Source of the DNA: Alkalimarinus coralli | GTDB lineage: Bacteria; Pseudomonadota; Gammaproteobacteria; Pseudomonadales; Oleiphilaceae | Assembly (NCBI RefSeq): GCF_023650515.1 | Contig: NZ_CP096016.1 | Coordinates: 3,908,001-3,972,000, forward strand | Direction: 5' to 3' | Length of the DNA: 64,000 nt | In this document: positions 52,157 through 62,247 of the stretch, one piece after another | Layout of the letters: every line of letters starts with the position of its first letter | Position numbering within the stretch: position 1 is the first letter of the stretch | Program-made: the position numbers and the translations under genes | Notes under the pieces: model-generated | Databases searched by the model: none | Told to the model about the DNA's origin: nothing | Seen by the model: only the letters and a program-made list of their open reading frames with translations

Positions 52157-53005
52157 ATGTTTTTTAGAAATATTGTATTTGCTGCGGTAGCGGCAGGCCT
52201 GCTCGCGGGCATTATTCTTGGCACCCTGCAACACTTTCAAGTCACGCCTATTATTTTAGGGGCAGAAGTCTATGAAATAGCAGACGAACTCCCGTCTAGC
52301 ACAGACATGGCAGCAGGCGAAGCAACGGCACATGATCACAGCAACCCGGCACACCATACGTCTGAAAACATCAGCGGCCATTTTGAGGCGCTCGAAAACA
52401 ACTCAGACACCGCATCGAAACAGCATATTCAGGAACACTCTCACGACCCGGAGGCATGGGGCCCTGAAGACGGCGCAGAGAGAACATTTTTCACCTTTTT
52501 ATCGAGCACACTGATGGCCATTGGTTTTTCATTGGTGGTTATTAGTGGCATGGCGCTTTCGGGCAAAACCAGCCCGGTCGCAGGCTTACTTTGGGGGCTT
52601 GCAGGGTATCTATCCTTTTTTGTCTCTCCATCGCTGGGGCTTCCACCAGAGATACCAGGCATGGAGGCCGCAGCACTTGAAGGCAGACAAAGCTGGTGGC
52701 TGTTGGCGGTAACCTTTACCTCCCTGGGTCTGGGCCTACTCGCGTTTGGCAAAGGTGCTTTACGCTGGGGTGGATTGCTGGTTATTGCCATCCCCCATAT
52801 TCTGGGAGCTCCGCAGCCAGCGATGCACGGCTTTGCTCACCCGGATGCAAATGCAGTCGCAGCACTTGAGGCCCTTGTTGGTCAGTTTGTAATGGCAACA
52901 ACGGTGGTAAACGGCGTATTCTGGGTTTGCCTGGGCCTTCTATCGGCCATCGCCATTAATACCTTGTTCAAACTACCTGACGAAGAGTCGACTGGCGCCG
53001 CTTAA
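52157..53005 (+). CDS. cbtA: CbtA, membrane subunit of predicted cobalt transporter
   Basis: A 282-residue polytopic protein: one helix at residues 5-25, a periplasmic histidine-rich stretch (50-95) and further helices to the C terminus. CbtA-CbtB pairs are predicted cobalt importers found under B12 riboswitch control, which is the arrangement here. It lies 70 bp after cbtB. Confidence 0.9.
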   Translation: MFFRNIVFAAVAAGLLAGIILGTLQHFQVTPIILGAEVYEIADELPSSTDMAAGEATAHDHSNPAHHTSENISGHFEALENNSDTASKQHIQEHSHDPEAWGPEDGAERTFFTFLSSTLMAIGFSLVVISGMALSGKTSPVAGLLWGLAGYLSFFVSPSLGLPPEIPGMEAAALEGRQSWWLLAVTFTSLGLGLLAFGKGALRWGGLLVIAIPHILGAPQPAMHGFAHPDANAVAALEALVGQFVMATTVVNGVFWVCLGLLSAIAINTLFKLPDEESTGAA

Positions 53006-53035
53006 TTGCAGCGCCTTCCTGTGAGGTCTTGGCAA

Positions 53036-54940
53036 ATGAAGTCATATCACTATCCATTTTGCGCCGTCGTAGGCCAGAGCGCTCTCAAGCAGGCGCTGCT
53101 TTTATCTGCGATAGACTCAAAGCTCGGTGGCGTGCTGATTAGTGGCCCGAGAGGAATGGGCAAGACCACACTGGCAAGAGGACTTGGCGAACTTTTAAGT
53201 GAGCACTCACTTACCAAATCAACCAAGCCATTTGTGACACTGCCTTTAGGCGCAACGGAAGAAAAACTCGTCGGCTCACTCGATATTGAACGCGTACTGG
53301 CGAATGGCGAAGTTGCCTTTTCACCTGGCCTTCTCTCCAGAGCCCATAACGGCATTCTCTACGTTGATGAGGTCAACCTACTACCCGATCATTTAGTCGA
53401 TTTGTTGTTAGATGTTGCTGCCAGCGGCATCAACCATGTTGAGCGGGATGGCATTACCAAAGAGCATGAAAGTAAATTTGTATTGATCGGCACAATGAAC
53501 CCCGACGAAGGTGAATTACGTCCTCAATTACAAGATAGGTTTGGGTTATTTGTTGATATAAATGAAAGACTTAACCCAAAACAGCGAGTTGAAGCAGTAA
53601 AGAAGCGCTTAGAATTTGATGACAACCCAGTCTCCTTTCTAGAGCGCCACGCCGAACAACAGCAAACGATTCACAATGAATTGGTATGCGCTCAGGCGTT
53701 GTTACCGGAGGTTGTTATCGGAGAGGCAGAACAGCTCGACATCGCTGAACGCTGCGAGGCATCAGGCGTCGAGGGACTGAGAGCAGATATTACCTTACAG
53801 CGAGCTGCCAAAGCCCAAGCGGCATGGCACGGAGAGGTGAAAGTCAGCACTCAGCATATCGATGAAGTTGAAGAGTTTGTGCTTGCCCATCGCCGTACGA
53901 CAACACCGCCAAATGAACCTCAGCCTCCAAAACATAAAAACCACTCTCCCGATGATGCAGCAACACCTCCATCACAGGGAAGCCGTCCATATGCCGACCG
54001 TGGCTCTCGATTTAAACAACCTCGCTCCCAGGCTGGTTCCAACGGAGCCTCAGAAGAGCCGAGTAATAAAAAGCAGAATAACGAAGGACAGTGGGGTGCA
54101 ATACAACCCAGTGCGATGGCAACTTCAGGCAAACGGGTTATCAATAAACCCAAGACCAGAGACCAGAAGAGGGTTAAATCCAACATTACACATGGCCAAA
54201 AAGGGTTCGGCAACGCAAAAGTAAGTGCCTATGCGTTAGGCCTGAGAAGCCAGACAAAAAAAGCACAACGAGTCGCTTGGGTGCCAACGCTGACTGATGG
54301 GCAAAATATTCAACGGCTTCGGGATTCCAATATTCGAGGTTCTGAGAAAGGCACACCTGCGAGACTCTCGACCTTACATTATCTAAAACCCCAGCAAAAA
54401 CCGGGGCAGCTTAACCTGGTGCTTATCGACAGTTCAGCATCAACCGGCAGCCAGCAGTCACTGGGTAAAGCAAAAGGCGCTGTCTCGGAGTTGTCTCATC
54501 AGAGCTACCTCGAGCGTCAAGAACTGGCGATTATCGCGTTCGGCAACAACAAAGTGAGCACACTGCTTCACCCTCAGCGCGCACCTAAGGATATTGACCC
54601 CATACTCAATCAGATCACACTCGGCGGCGGCACTCCCCTTCGTAAAGCATTGGCGCAAGCTAAAGAACTACTTCACAAAGCACAGTCTCGCGCACCCAGT
54701 AAAAACCTTCACCTGTACGTGTTGACTGACGGGCGATCAAACGATGATATTTCAGCTTTTTCATCCATCAGCGCGTCTACGGGTGCAGTCATTACAGTGA
54801 TTGACACCGAACAACACGCTATTCGGTTAGAGCGATGCCGCGCAATTGCAGCCCTGTTAAATGCCAACTATCAACATATTGATGACTTGCCAGACCGCCT
54901 TGAAACAGAGCCACCGCTTATAAATGGAGCTTTTCTGTGA
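53036..54940 (+). CDS. ChlI-ChlD-like chelatase ATPase subunit
   Basis: A 634-residue fusion. The N-terminal AAA+ domain (Walker A GPRGMGKTT near 38, then LYVDEVNLL) is of ChlI/BchI type. A Pro/Lys/Gln-rich linker covers about 285-390. The C-terminal von Willebrand factor A domain (LVLIDSSASTGS, MIDAS DxSxS) is of ChlD type. Such proteins serve as the ATPase component of cobalt chelatase with a CobN-like large subunit; no CobN is in this window. The start at 53036 has GAGG upstream. It is followed by a 4-bp overlap with cobO. Confidence 0.85.
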   Translation: MKSYHYPFCAVVGQSALKQALLLSAIDSKLGGVLISGPRGMGKTTLARGLGELLSEHSLTKSTKPFVTLPLGATEEKLVGSLDIERVLANGEVAFSPGLLSRAHNGILYVDEVNLLPDHLVDLLLDVAASGINHVERDGITKEHESKFVLIGTMNPDEGELRPQLQDRFGLFVDINERLNPKQRVEAVKKRLEFDDNPVSFLERHAEQQQTIHNELVCAQALLPEVVIGEAEQLDIAERCEASGVEGLRADITLQRAAKAQAAWHGEVKVSTQHIDEVEEFVLAHRRTTTPPNEPQPPKHKNHSPDDAATPPSQGSRPYADRGSRFKQPRSQAGSNGASEEPSNKKQNNEGQWGAIQPSAMATSGKRVINKPKTRDQKRVKSNITHGQKGFGNAKVSAYALGLRSQTKKAQRVAWVPTLTDGQNIQRLRDSNIRGSEKGTPARLSTLHYLKPQQKPGQLNLVLIDSSASTGSQQSLGKAKGAVSELSHQSYLERQELAIIAFGNNKVSTLLHPQRAPKDIDPILNQITLGGGTPLRKALAQAKELLHKAQSRAPSKNLHLYVLTDGRSNDDISAFSSISASTGAVITVIDTEQHAIRLERCRAIAALLNANYQHIDDLPDRLETEPPLINGAFL

Positions 54941-55569
54941 GTAATAACGACAAACATAGCCCAGAAATTGAAGCGGCTGAACAAGCCAAACACCAAGCCC
55001 GCAAAGCAAAAAAGAAAGCCGTTGTGGACGAGCGTATCGCCAAGGCAACGGAAGAGCGAGGCGTGCTGATTCTGATGAAGGGGAACGGCAAAGGCAAAAG
55101 CAGCTCAGCGTTTGGCACCATGGCAAGAGCGTTGGGGCATGAGCAGCAAGCTGGCGTCATCCAATTTATAAAAGGCCGTCGCCACACAGGCGAATACCTG
55201 TTTTTCAAAGACCATCCCCGAGTCGACTTCCATGTAATGGGCCACGGTTTCACTTGGGAAACCCAAGATAAATCAAAGGATATTGAAGCCGCCCAGGCAG
55301 CATGGAAACAGGCAGAAGTAATGCTGAATGACCCAAACTATAATATTCTGGTATTTGATGAGATGAGCTATATGTTCAAGTATGAATACCTGGATATTGA
55401 ACCGGTCATTAAGGCCTTAAAGAATCGCCCGGCACATCAAAACGTGATTATCACCGGTCGTACCATGCATCGAGCACTGCAAGACATCGCGGATACGATT
55501 AGTGTTGTACAGGACGAAAAACATGCTTTCCGCCAAGGTGTTAAAGCCCAAATAGGCATTGAGTGGTAA
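54937..55569 (+). CDS. cobO: Corrinoid adenosyltransferase
   Basis: A 210-residue enzyme transferring the adenosyl group of ATP to reduced corrinoid. The P-loop GNGKGKSSSAFG lies near 50, followed by VIQFIKGRRHTGEY and VFDEMSYM, the signature of the CobA/CobO/BtuR family. The N-terminal 40 residues are charged and helical. The start is GTG, overlapping the upstream stop. Confidence 0.95.
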   Translation: MSNNDKHSPEIEAAEQAKHQARKAKKKAVVDERIAKATEERGVLILMKGNGKGKSSSAFGTMARALGHEQQAGVIQFIKGRRHTGEYLFFKDHPRVDFHVMGHGFTWETQDKSKDIEAAQAAWKQAEVMLNDPNYNILVFDEMSYMFKYEYLDIEPVIKALKNRPAHQNVIITGRTMHRALQDIADTISVVQDEKHAFRQGVKAQIGIEW

Positions 55570-55571
55570 CC

Positions 55572-56963
55572 ATGTTGAGGCCAGAGCAGAATGACACCTT
55601 TGACCAACAGATAGATGAGCCAACTAAACAGGGAGGCGCAGTACTCTGCCCCGCCCTGTTTATCAGTGCTATCGCATCTGGCCAGGGCAAGACAACGATC
55701 ACTGCCGGGCTTGCTCGTTATCACCGTAATCAGGGCCGTAAAGTGCGGGTCTTTAAAACAGGGCCAGACTACTTAGACCCGCTCATACTTGAGCAAGCGG
55801 CTGGCAGCCCGGCAGAGCAGCTTGATTTATGGATGGTTGGCAAAAAGCGTTGCCGTCATTATCTATATGAAGCCGCAAAAGATGCCGACCTTATTCTGAT
55901 TGAAGGGGTCATGGGGCTATATGATGGCGACCCAAGCGGTGCTGATCTGGCAGAGTATTTTGGTATACCTGTCGCGGCCATTATCAGCGCCCCCACCATG
56001 GCACAGACTGTGGGCGCTATTGCGCTTGGTTTAACCCAGTACCGCCCCTCCCTGCCATTTGCTGGCATTATCGCCAACACACTGGGCAGTGATCGTCATG
56101 CCGAACTGGTAAGAGAAAGCATGCCTGACAGCATACCGGTCTTGGGCTGCCTAAAAAAACAAGACCAACTCACCTTGCCTCAGCGACATTTAGGTCTGGT
56201 TCGCCCCCACGAGCTGGAAGATTATGATGAAAAGCTCGATCAAATAGCCGATATATTAGCAACAGCCGGGTTAGATACGTTACCTGAGCCTGTAGCTTTC
56301 CATGACGAAATAGAAGAAACCTTAAAGGTCAACACGACTCAGCATGTTAAGTCGTTAGCCGGTGTAAAAATTGCGATTGCAAGGGATGAAGCCTTTAGTT
56401 TTATCTACCCTGCCAACCTCAGACTATTAGAACGCTTGGGTGCCGAGCTGCATTTTTTCTCACCCTGCGCAGATGAACAACTTCCAGAGGTAGACAGCCT
56501 ATGGCTCCCTGGCGGTTATCCTGAGCTGCACCTAGAAAAAATTAGCCAAAACCTCTCAATGCGGGAGTCTATCAAGGCGTTTTACCTGCAGGGTCATAAG
56601 ATTCTCGCTGAATGCGGCGGTATGCTCTATGCTCAGCAATCTATCGTCACCCTTGATAATCAGGATTGGCCGATGGCAGGGCTAATTCCCGGCATTGGGG
56701 TGATGCGTACTAAAGGTGGGTGCCAAGGCATGCAAAGTGCTGCACTCCCGGAAGGCGAGCTTCGCGGCCACGCTCATCATCGCAGCAAAAGCGAAGAGAC
56801 TCTGCCGGCGATTACCTTTGGTAAACGCATTAAACACCCGGCTCCCGGTGAACCCGTTGTAAGGAGTAAAGGGCTAACAGCCTCGTACCTGCATTTTTAC
56901 TTCCCTTCGAACCAAGCGGCAACGATTCGTCTGTTTCATCCAGATGAGGTATTAGCCTCATGA
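55572..56963 (+). CDS. cobB: Cobyrinate a,c-diamide synthase, paralogue 1
   Basis: A 463-residue glutamine-dependent amidotransferase that amidates cobyrinic acid (or its hydrogenobyrinic form). The ATP-binding domain (SAIASGQGKTT near 35; KTGPDYLDP) is followed by a class I glutaminase domain with the nucleophile Cys in LAECGGMLY (near 350) and a His in YLHFYFPSN near the end. The start is ATG at 55572 or a GTG three codons earlier. A convergent paralogue lies next to it on the other strand. Confidence 0.92.
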   Translation: MLRPEQNDTFDQQIDEPTKQGGAVLCPALFISAIASGQGKTTITAGLARYHRNQGRKVRVFKTGPDYLDPLILEQAAGSPAEQLDLWMVGKKRCRHYLYEAAKDADLILIEGVMGLYDGDPSGADLAEYFGIPVAAIISAPTMAQTVGAIALGLTQYRPSLPFAGIIANTLGSDRHAELVRESMPDSIPVLGCLKKQDQLTLPQRHLGLVRPHELEDYDEKLDQIADILATAGLDTLPEPVAFHDEIEETLKVNTTQHVKSLAGVKIAIARDEAFSFIYPANLRLLERLGAELHFFSPCADEQLPEVDSLWLPGGYPELHLEKISQNLSMRESIKAFYLQGHKILAECGGMLYAQQSIVTLDNQDWPMAGLIPGIGVMRTKGGCQGMQSAALPEGELRGHAHHRSKSEETLPAITFGKRIKHPAPGEPVVRSKGLTASYLHFYFPSNQAATIRLFHPDEVLAS

Positions 56964-56966
56964 GTC

Positions 56967-56990
56967 ATAAGCGACCGAATAGCCGCTTAT
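56967..56990. terminator. Bidirectional hairpin between the two cobB genes
   Basis: ATAAGCG-ACCGAATAGC-CGCTTAT, a short palindrome in the 26-bp gap between convergent genes, suitable for terminating both. No long T run on either side. Confidence 0.45.
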
Positions 56991-58438
56991 CAAGGGCAGA
57001 AGAATCTAGCAATCGCCTCCCGGTTGGAAGGGAAGTATGCGTGGAAATAGGAACACCTGATAGAGCCGACCTGAAACAGCGCTTCTCCCAGGGTTCGGTC
57101 TCGTTGCCGAATGGCATGAGCAATCGGTTCGAGCGCCTGATCTCCATTGCTAGCACCATCAACAGCGCCATTGACAGCATCTTCACTCAGCAACATTTCA
57201 GAGTGGTGGAAGGTGTGGCCACGAAGCTCCCCTTCAGGCCAGCGCATAGTTTGCAAACCAAGCCCTTGAAAGCGGGGTTTCATCCTCGCTTTGGCCGGAA
57301 CAAAACCGCACATGGCGTGTGTCAAACCATCAATTGTAGTCAGCTCCTCAAGCAGAAAGAGCATGCCTCCACACTCCGCAAGCACGGGTGTGTTGTTATC
57401 GACCAACGCTTTAAGCGTAGATTGAGTGAGTCGACTGCTACTCAACTGATCCGCGAACAACTCAGGGTATCCACCCGGCAACCAAACGCCATCACAGTCG
57501 GGGACAGCTTGATTGCCCAGGGGCGAGAAGAAGCACAACTCAGCCCCCAAAGTACTCAACAGTTCAAGGTTGGCCTGATAGATAAAGCCGAATGCAGTAT
57601 CTCTGGCAACAGCAATTCGCTGCCCGGTCAAAGGTCTGGCCTCGCCAATAATACCGGCATCATTAAAGCTCGAACAAACCAAATGGGGAAAACTAAAAAT
57701 GATCGCCTCAGGCAAACGCTCAATACCCGCAGAGATTGCACTGTTGAGCAGAATGTCCACGCCGTCATCAAGCCAGCTATCAAGATCAGCAAGCTCGCAG
57801 GCCTGAACCAACCCCAAGTGCCGCTCAGGCAACACCAGCCCCTTATCTCTGGGAACACCAGCAATCAACGGAACACGGGCGGGGGTGCCTTGCTTAATCA
57901 ACTGGAAGTGATGGGAACTTCCAATGTTATTGGCGATTACGCCACCAAAAGGCAGGTCTTGCTGGAAGGTTTGCAAACCATGGGCAATAGCGCCAAATGT
58001 TTGCGCAACGCCTTGAGCATCAATAACAGCAACGATAGGCACACCCAGCAGTCTCGCAAGATCTGCGCTGGTATTTCTGGCCTGCCCATCAAACAACCCC
58101 ATCGCGCACTCAATGATAATCAGATCGTTATCACGAGCTGCGCGATGCAGCATACGTCTAATATCGAACTCCCCCATCATCCAGAGATCGAGGTTAAAAA
58201 CCACTTGGCCAGAAGCACATTCGTGGATCATAGGGTCGAGAAAATCAGGGCCGGTCTTAAAAACCTGAACCCTTCGGCCTTTGTTACGATGCAGCCGGGC
58301 AAGCAGTGCCGTCAGCGTGGTTTTACCATGCCCCGATCCGGGGGATGCAATCATCAAAACAGGGCAACAAACATCTTCGATGACCTGAGCACTCAGAACA
58401 GTCTTAGCACTCTCACCATTTCTGCTATTGGGGTTCAT
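56990..58438 (-). CDS. cobB: Cobyrinate a,c-diamide synthase, paralogue 2
   Basis: A 482-residue second CobB on the opposite strand to the rest of the locus. The P-loop is SPGSGHGKTTLT near 33, with KTGPDFLDP after it. The glutaminase Cys is in LAECGGMLFL and the C terminus has YFHAYFPSN. All key motifs are present, so both copies look functional, but they differ widely in sequence. One could act on cobyrinate and the other on a hydrogenobyrinate-type substrate, or it could be a transferred duplicate. It is transcribed toward cobB paralogue 1. Confidence 0.92.
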   Translation of the reverse strand: MNPNSRNGESAKTVLSAQVIEDVCCPVLMIASPGSGHGKTTLTALLARLHRNKGRRVQVFKTGPDFLDPMIHECASGQVVFNLDLWMMGEFDIRRMLHRAARDNDLIIIECAMGLFDGQARNTSADLARLLGVPIVAVIDAQGVAQTFGAIAHGLQTFQQDLPFGGVIANNIGSSHHFQLIKQGTPARVPLIAGVPRDKGLVLPERHLGLVQACELADLDSWLDDGVDILLNSAISAGIERLPEAIIFSFPHLVCSSFNDAGIIGEARPLTGQRIAVARDTAFGFIYQANLELLSTLGAELCFFSPLGNQAVPDCDGVWLPGGYPELFADQLSSSRLTQSTLKALVDNNTPVLAECGGMLFLLEELTTIDGLTHAMCGFVPAKARMKPRFQGLGLQTMRWPEGELRGHTFHHSEMLLSEDAVNGAVDGASNGDQALEPIAHAIRQRDRTLGEALFQVGSIRCSYFHAYFPSNREAIARFFCP

Positions 58439-58534
58439 ACGCTAAACTCTACGCTTAATGAATCTGGTTCAGGCCGCAGTATAAGCGATAGCATTAATAA
58501 ATCCGAAAAAACCACTACGTCGAGATAACATAAC

Positions 58535-59215
58535 ATGATTGATTTACCCATTATCGCCCTATTAAGTACTGGATTAGGTCTGGGCCTGCTACACGCTTTT
58601 GATGCAGACCACATTATGGCCGTGTCAACGCTATCGAGTAAGCGCCCAAGCATTAAGCAATCGATGAAATTCTGCGTTCAATGGGCAGCCGGTCACGGCG
58701 GCGTGCTAGTCGCACTTGGCCTGTTGATATTTGCCCTTGGCGTCCAGGTTCCAGAGAGTTTATCACTCTGGGCAGAACGCGCTGTCGGGTTTATGCTGAT
58801 CGGCTTGGGGGCGTGGCTACTGGTTAGCCTTTGGCGACAGTCTGTAAAAATGCACGTTCACCAACATGGCGATATTACCCACGTCCACTTGGCGAATGAT
58901 AAGTCCAACAAGCATAATCACACCCCTGTATTAGTTGGTGTCACTCATGGGCTGGCAGGAAGTGCTCCCGTTCTAGCACTGATTCCCGCTGTCAGTCAGG
59001 GACGTCTGGATGTCGCAATGGGCTATATTGTGCTGTTCTCATTGGGTGTTATGCTCAGCATGTTTCTATTCGGTGCCTCTCTGGGCGGCTTGCAAACCTG
59101 GCTGCAAAACAAAAGCAACCTGCTGTTCAATATAAGCCGTGGCGGCGTTGCTTGCCTCTCAATGGTATTGGGTGGGTTGTGGATTGCAGAAAGCTTCGCA
59201 CCTGCGGTCGCTTAA
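58535..59215 (+). CDS. Nickel/cobalt transporter-like membrane protein
   Basis: A 226-residue protein with six hydrophobic segments. The first half has LHAFDADHIMAVSTL (compare HxFDxDHI of NiCoT permeases), and the hydrophilic middle is histidine-rich (HVHQHGDITHVH...HNHTP). A GHGG motif follows in the next helix. Located between cobB and cbiD, it probably imports cobalt for B12 synthesis. The short length and the half-size family are noted. Confidence 0.75.
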   Translation: MIDLPIIALLSTGLGLGLLHAFDADHIMAVSTLSSKRPSIKQSMKFCVQWAAGHGGVLVALGLLIFALGVQVPESLSLWAERAVGFMLIGLGAWLLVSLWRQSVKMHVHQHGDITHVHLANDKSNKHNHTPVLVGVTHGLAGSAPVLALIPAVSQGRLDVAMGYIVLFSLGVMLSMFLFGASLGGLQTWLQNKSNLLFNISRGGVACLSMVLGGLWIAESFAPAVA

Positions 59216-59253
59216 CACACTAATATTAGCCATTAGATAGAATTGAGCCGCAG

Positions 59254-60381
59254 ATGCGTGAAGAGTCCCCAGAAACCAAGCGACCGTTGCGCAGCGGCTA
59301 CACCACCGGAGCATGTGCTACAGCGACCAGCCTGGCCGCAGCCCGCTTATTGTTGGGTGGCGAAGTGACCCAGACTTGCACGATCACCCTGCCTCGCGGC
59401 CAGCACGTAGAGTTCGCTTTAACCGAGTGCCGCTTATCATCAGCCCAGTCTGCATTTGCTGCTACCATCAAGAATGCCGGCGATGACCCTGATGTCACAC
59501 ACGGTGCCACGGTCTTCGCAGAAGTAGAGCTATGCACTGAAGCCGGTGTCTTTTTTCACGCCGCGCCAGGGGTGGGTACCGTCACCCGCGAAGGACTATC
59601 AATTACTAAAGGTGAACCGGCTATCAACCCGGTTCCCAGACAGATGATGCAATCGCACCTAATAAAGCTTGCAGAAGCGCTGGATTACCGCGGCGGATTT
59701 AATGTGCATATTGGCATCAAAAATGGCGAGCATATCGCAACCAAAACCATGAACCCAAGACTGGGTATCGTCGGTGGCTTGTCTATTTTGGGTACGACTG
59801 GCATTGTGCGCCCGTTCTCATGCTCTGCATATATTGCCTCAATTCAGCAGGGAATTGATGTTGCCTATAAAAATGACATAAAACACATTGCTGCATGCAC
59901 CGGCTCTACCAGTGAAAAGCGCGCCCAACGGCTCTACTCGTTGCCAGAAATGGCACTGGTAGAGATGGGTGATTTTGTCGGGGCGGTACTCAAACATATT
60001 AAACACGCCCCGGTTGCCAAACTATCCCTTATTGGTGGTTTTGGAAAGTTTAGCAAACTGGCCAATGGCCATATGGATCTGCACAGCCGCGCCTCAAATA
60101 TTGACCTTGAAGAGCTGGCCGACAAAGCAGCGCTTGGCGGGGCCGATGAGCCGCTATGCAAACAGATCAAAGTCTGCAATACCAGCTTGCAGGCACTGAA
60201 GCTGTGCCAGCAACATTCTATTCCCCTTGGTAATATTATCTGCGAACAAGCTCGATCAGTCGCGGCCAAACTTATCCCGAACAGGGTTCAGGTAGAGGTT
60301 TGGGCGGTAGACAAACAGGGTGATGTCGTTGGGCATGCTGGCTGGTGCAATGGCACGCGCACCCCAAGGCAGACAACATGA
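59254..60381 (+). CDS. cbiD: Cobalt-precorrin-5B (C1)-methyltransferase
   Basis: A 375-residue enzyme. The N-terminal [14 protein letters not shown] motif is diagnostic for CbiD, and the internal motif [10 protein letters not shown] plus ACTGSTSE also fit. CbiD belongs to the early-cobalt (anaerobic) route. It overlaps cbiJ by 4 bp (ATGA). Confidence 0.95.
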   Translation: MREESPETKRPLRSGYTTGACATATSLAAARLLLGGEVTQTCTITLPRGQHVEFALTECRLSSAQSAFAATIKNAGDDPDVTHGATVFAEVELCTEAGVFFHAAPGVGTVTREGLSITKGEPAINPVPRQMMQSHLIKLAEALDYRGGFNVHIGIKNGEHIATKTMNPRLGIVGGLSILGTTGIVRPFSCSAYIASIQQGIDVAYKNDIKHIAACTGSTSEKRAQRLYSLPEMALVEMGDFVGAVLKHIKHAPVAKLSLIGGFGKFSKLANGHMDLHSRASNIDLEELADKAALGGADEPLCKQIKVCNTSLQALKLCQQHSIPLGNIICEQARSVAAKLIPNRVQVEVWAVDKQGDVVGHAGWCNGTRTPRQTT

Positions 60382-61184
60382 ACATATTGCTGTTAGGGGG
60401 CACTCGGGATGCCATTAATATTGCCAATTCACTGCTCGCAGGTAACCAATCGGGCGATCAGACCATCAAGCTTATTTACAGTATTGCAGGGATCGTCAGA
60501 AAGCCTCTGCTTGACTGCACGGTTCACACGGGCGGGTTTAGCCAATTCTCTAGCACCGCACCGCTGACAATTGACGATAAAACCTCGACACAGCAGTTGG
60601 ACAACCGAAGCCAGCTGGGAATGAAACGGTTTTTACAACAGCACCACATTGAAAAAGTGATTGACGCCACTCACCCCTACGCCATCACAATCAGCAACAA
60701 CGCCTCTATTGTTTGCGAGCAGCTCAACATTCCGTTGCTGCACTATGTTCGCCCGCCTTGGCAAGCCACACCAAAAGACCACTGGATTACGGTGAGTAGC
60801 TGGAGTGAAGCGAAAAAAGCAATGCACCTATTTAAGCGCCCTTTTGTTACAATTGGCCGCTTAGCGATTAATGATGCCCACTTAATTCCAGACCATCAGT
60901 TTTGGCTAATTCGGTCTGCCGTTGAGAGCAACCAAACGCAACAACGGTATCGCCTGGTCAAGGCTATTGGCCCGTTCACGGAACAGGATGAAATTGAGCT
61001 GCTGAAAACCAACCATATCGATGTCGTGGTTTGTAAAAACAGCGGCGGCCGAGCCGTTGATGGAAAACTAAACGCTGCACAGAAATTAAAACTTCCCGTT
61101 ATCATGCTAAACAGACCTGAAACGGGTAGCGACTATAGTACAACTTACAACAACGAACATGACCTCATCAAAGCCATTCGTTGA
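60378..61184 (+). CDS. cbiJ: Precorrin-6A (cobalt-precorrin-6A) reductase
   Basis: A 268-residue NAD(P)H-dependent reductase of the CobK/CbiJ family. The start at 60378 overlaps the cbiD stop (ATGA). The N-terminal Rossmann pattern [14 protein letters not shown] is followed by [28 protein letters not shown] and [14 protein letters not shown], the last being a family hallmark. Both routes use this enzyme; the neighbours favour the cobalt-containing form. Confidence 0.92.
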   Translation: MNILLLGGTRDAINIANSLLAGNQSGDQTIKLIYSIAGIVRKPLLDCTVHTGGFSQFSSTAPLTIDDKTSTQQLDNRSQLGMKRFLQQHHIEKVIDATHPYAITISNNASIVCEQLNIPLLHYVRPPWQATPKDHWITVSSWSEAKKAMHLFKRPFVTIGRLAINDAHLIPDHQFWLIRSAVESNQTQQRYRLVKAIGPFTEQDEIELLKTNHIDVVVCKNSGGRAVDGKLNAAQKLKLPVIMLNRPETGSDYSTTYNNEHDLIKAIR

Positions 61185-61222
61185 ATGATAGATAACCAGA
61201 TTACACATAAACCGAGAGAACT

Positions 61223-62203
61223 ATGACCGACAATCAAAAGCCAGCACTACTCGTAGTAGGACACGGATCCAGGGATGTTGAAGCCGTTGAAGAGTTTCAT
61301 CAACTGGCAGAGCACTTTCAGGAAAAGTACCCCGATAGACTCTGTGCGACCGGCTTTCTGGAGTTTGCCCGCCCGGTCATTGCTGACGGGATTGATAAAC
61401 TGGTAGAGCAAGGGGCCACCAAAATCACGGCAATCCCTGGCATGTTGATGGCCGCAGGCCACGCCAAGAATGATATTCCGAGCGAGCTGAATACCTTGCA
61501 GGCAGAAATAGAAGGTATCGATATCACCTATGGAACGCATCTGGGCGTACACGCCAATATGGTGCGTGCGTCCGCCGCAAGAATTGAAGAAGCGGAAGCC
61601 CAAATGGTTGAGAAGTTTGGCGACGAATACAACCGCAAGGACACCTTGCTGGTGGTGGTAGGGCGTGGTGCGTCTGATAGTGATGCCAATTCAAATATCT
61701 GCAAAATTACCAGAATGCTTGAAGAAGGTATGGGCTTTGGCTGGGCGATCACCTGTTTCAGTGGCGTAACCTCACCACTGGTTGATGAAGCGCTTGAGCG
61801 GGCGCACGGTTTGGGTTTCAAAAAGGTCATCGTTTTCCCATACTTTCTATTCACCGGCCGCCTGGTGAAAAAAATCTACCAGTGGGCAGACGACTACCAG
61901 GCAAAATACCCTGACGTGACCGTGGTTAACGCACCTTACCTGAACGATCATCCATTAGTGCTTGAAACCTTCATGGATAAAATGGAAGAAGCCGAAAACG
62001 GCACAGGTAATATGAATTGCCAGATGTGCCAATATCGTGTGCAGATTCTGGGGAGTGAACATAAAGTCGGCACTCCTCAAGAGGGTCACCATCATCACGT
62101 TCGGGGCTCTGGTACCGATGCAGATCATGATCATCATAGTCATCACCACGGACACAGTCACGATCACCATCACGGCCATCACCATAGCCACGATCATAAA
62201 TGA
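61223..62203 (+). CDS. cbiX: Sirohydrochlorin cobaltochelatase with His-rich tail
   Basis: A 326-residue protein built from two ferrochelatase-like halves (about 8-125 and 140-255). Each half has its own conserved block (VVGHGSRDVEAV and VVVGRGASDSDA). The second half has lost the His at the homologous place. The last 45 residues are extremely histidine-rich and probably store or deliver cobalt. This long CbiX type inserts cobalt into sirohydrochlorin at the start of the early-cobalt route. Confidence 0.93.
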   Translation: MTDNQKPALLVVGHGSRDVEAVEEFHQLAEHFQEKYPDRLCATGFLEFARPVIADGIDKLVEQGATKITAIPGMLMAAGHAKNDIPSELNTLQAEIEGIDITYGTHLGVHANMVRASAARIEEAEAQMVEKFGDEYNRKDTLLVVVGRGASDSDANSNICKITRMLEEGMGFGWAITCFSGVTSPLVDEALERAHGLGFKKVIVFPYFLFTGRLVKKIYQWADDYQAKYPDVTVVNAPYLNDHPLVLETFMDKMEEAENGTGNMNCQMCQYRVQILGSEHKVGTPQEGHHHHVRGSGTDADHDHHSHHHGHSHDHHHGHHHSHDHK

Positions 62204-62247
62204 CCGCGAGTAGTTATCATTCGAAAACACTAAAATTTACACTCTTT

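Noticed and set aside
56960-58528. A 522-codon plus-strand open frame across the second cobB
   Set aside because: It is antisense to a clear CobB protein (P-loop, LAECGGM). Its translation is low-complexity, rich in Arg, Asn and Gln, with no family motif.
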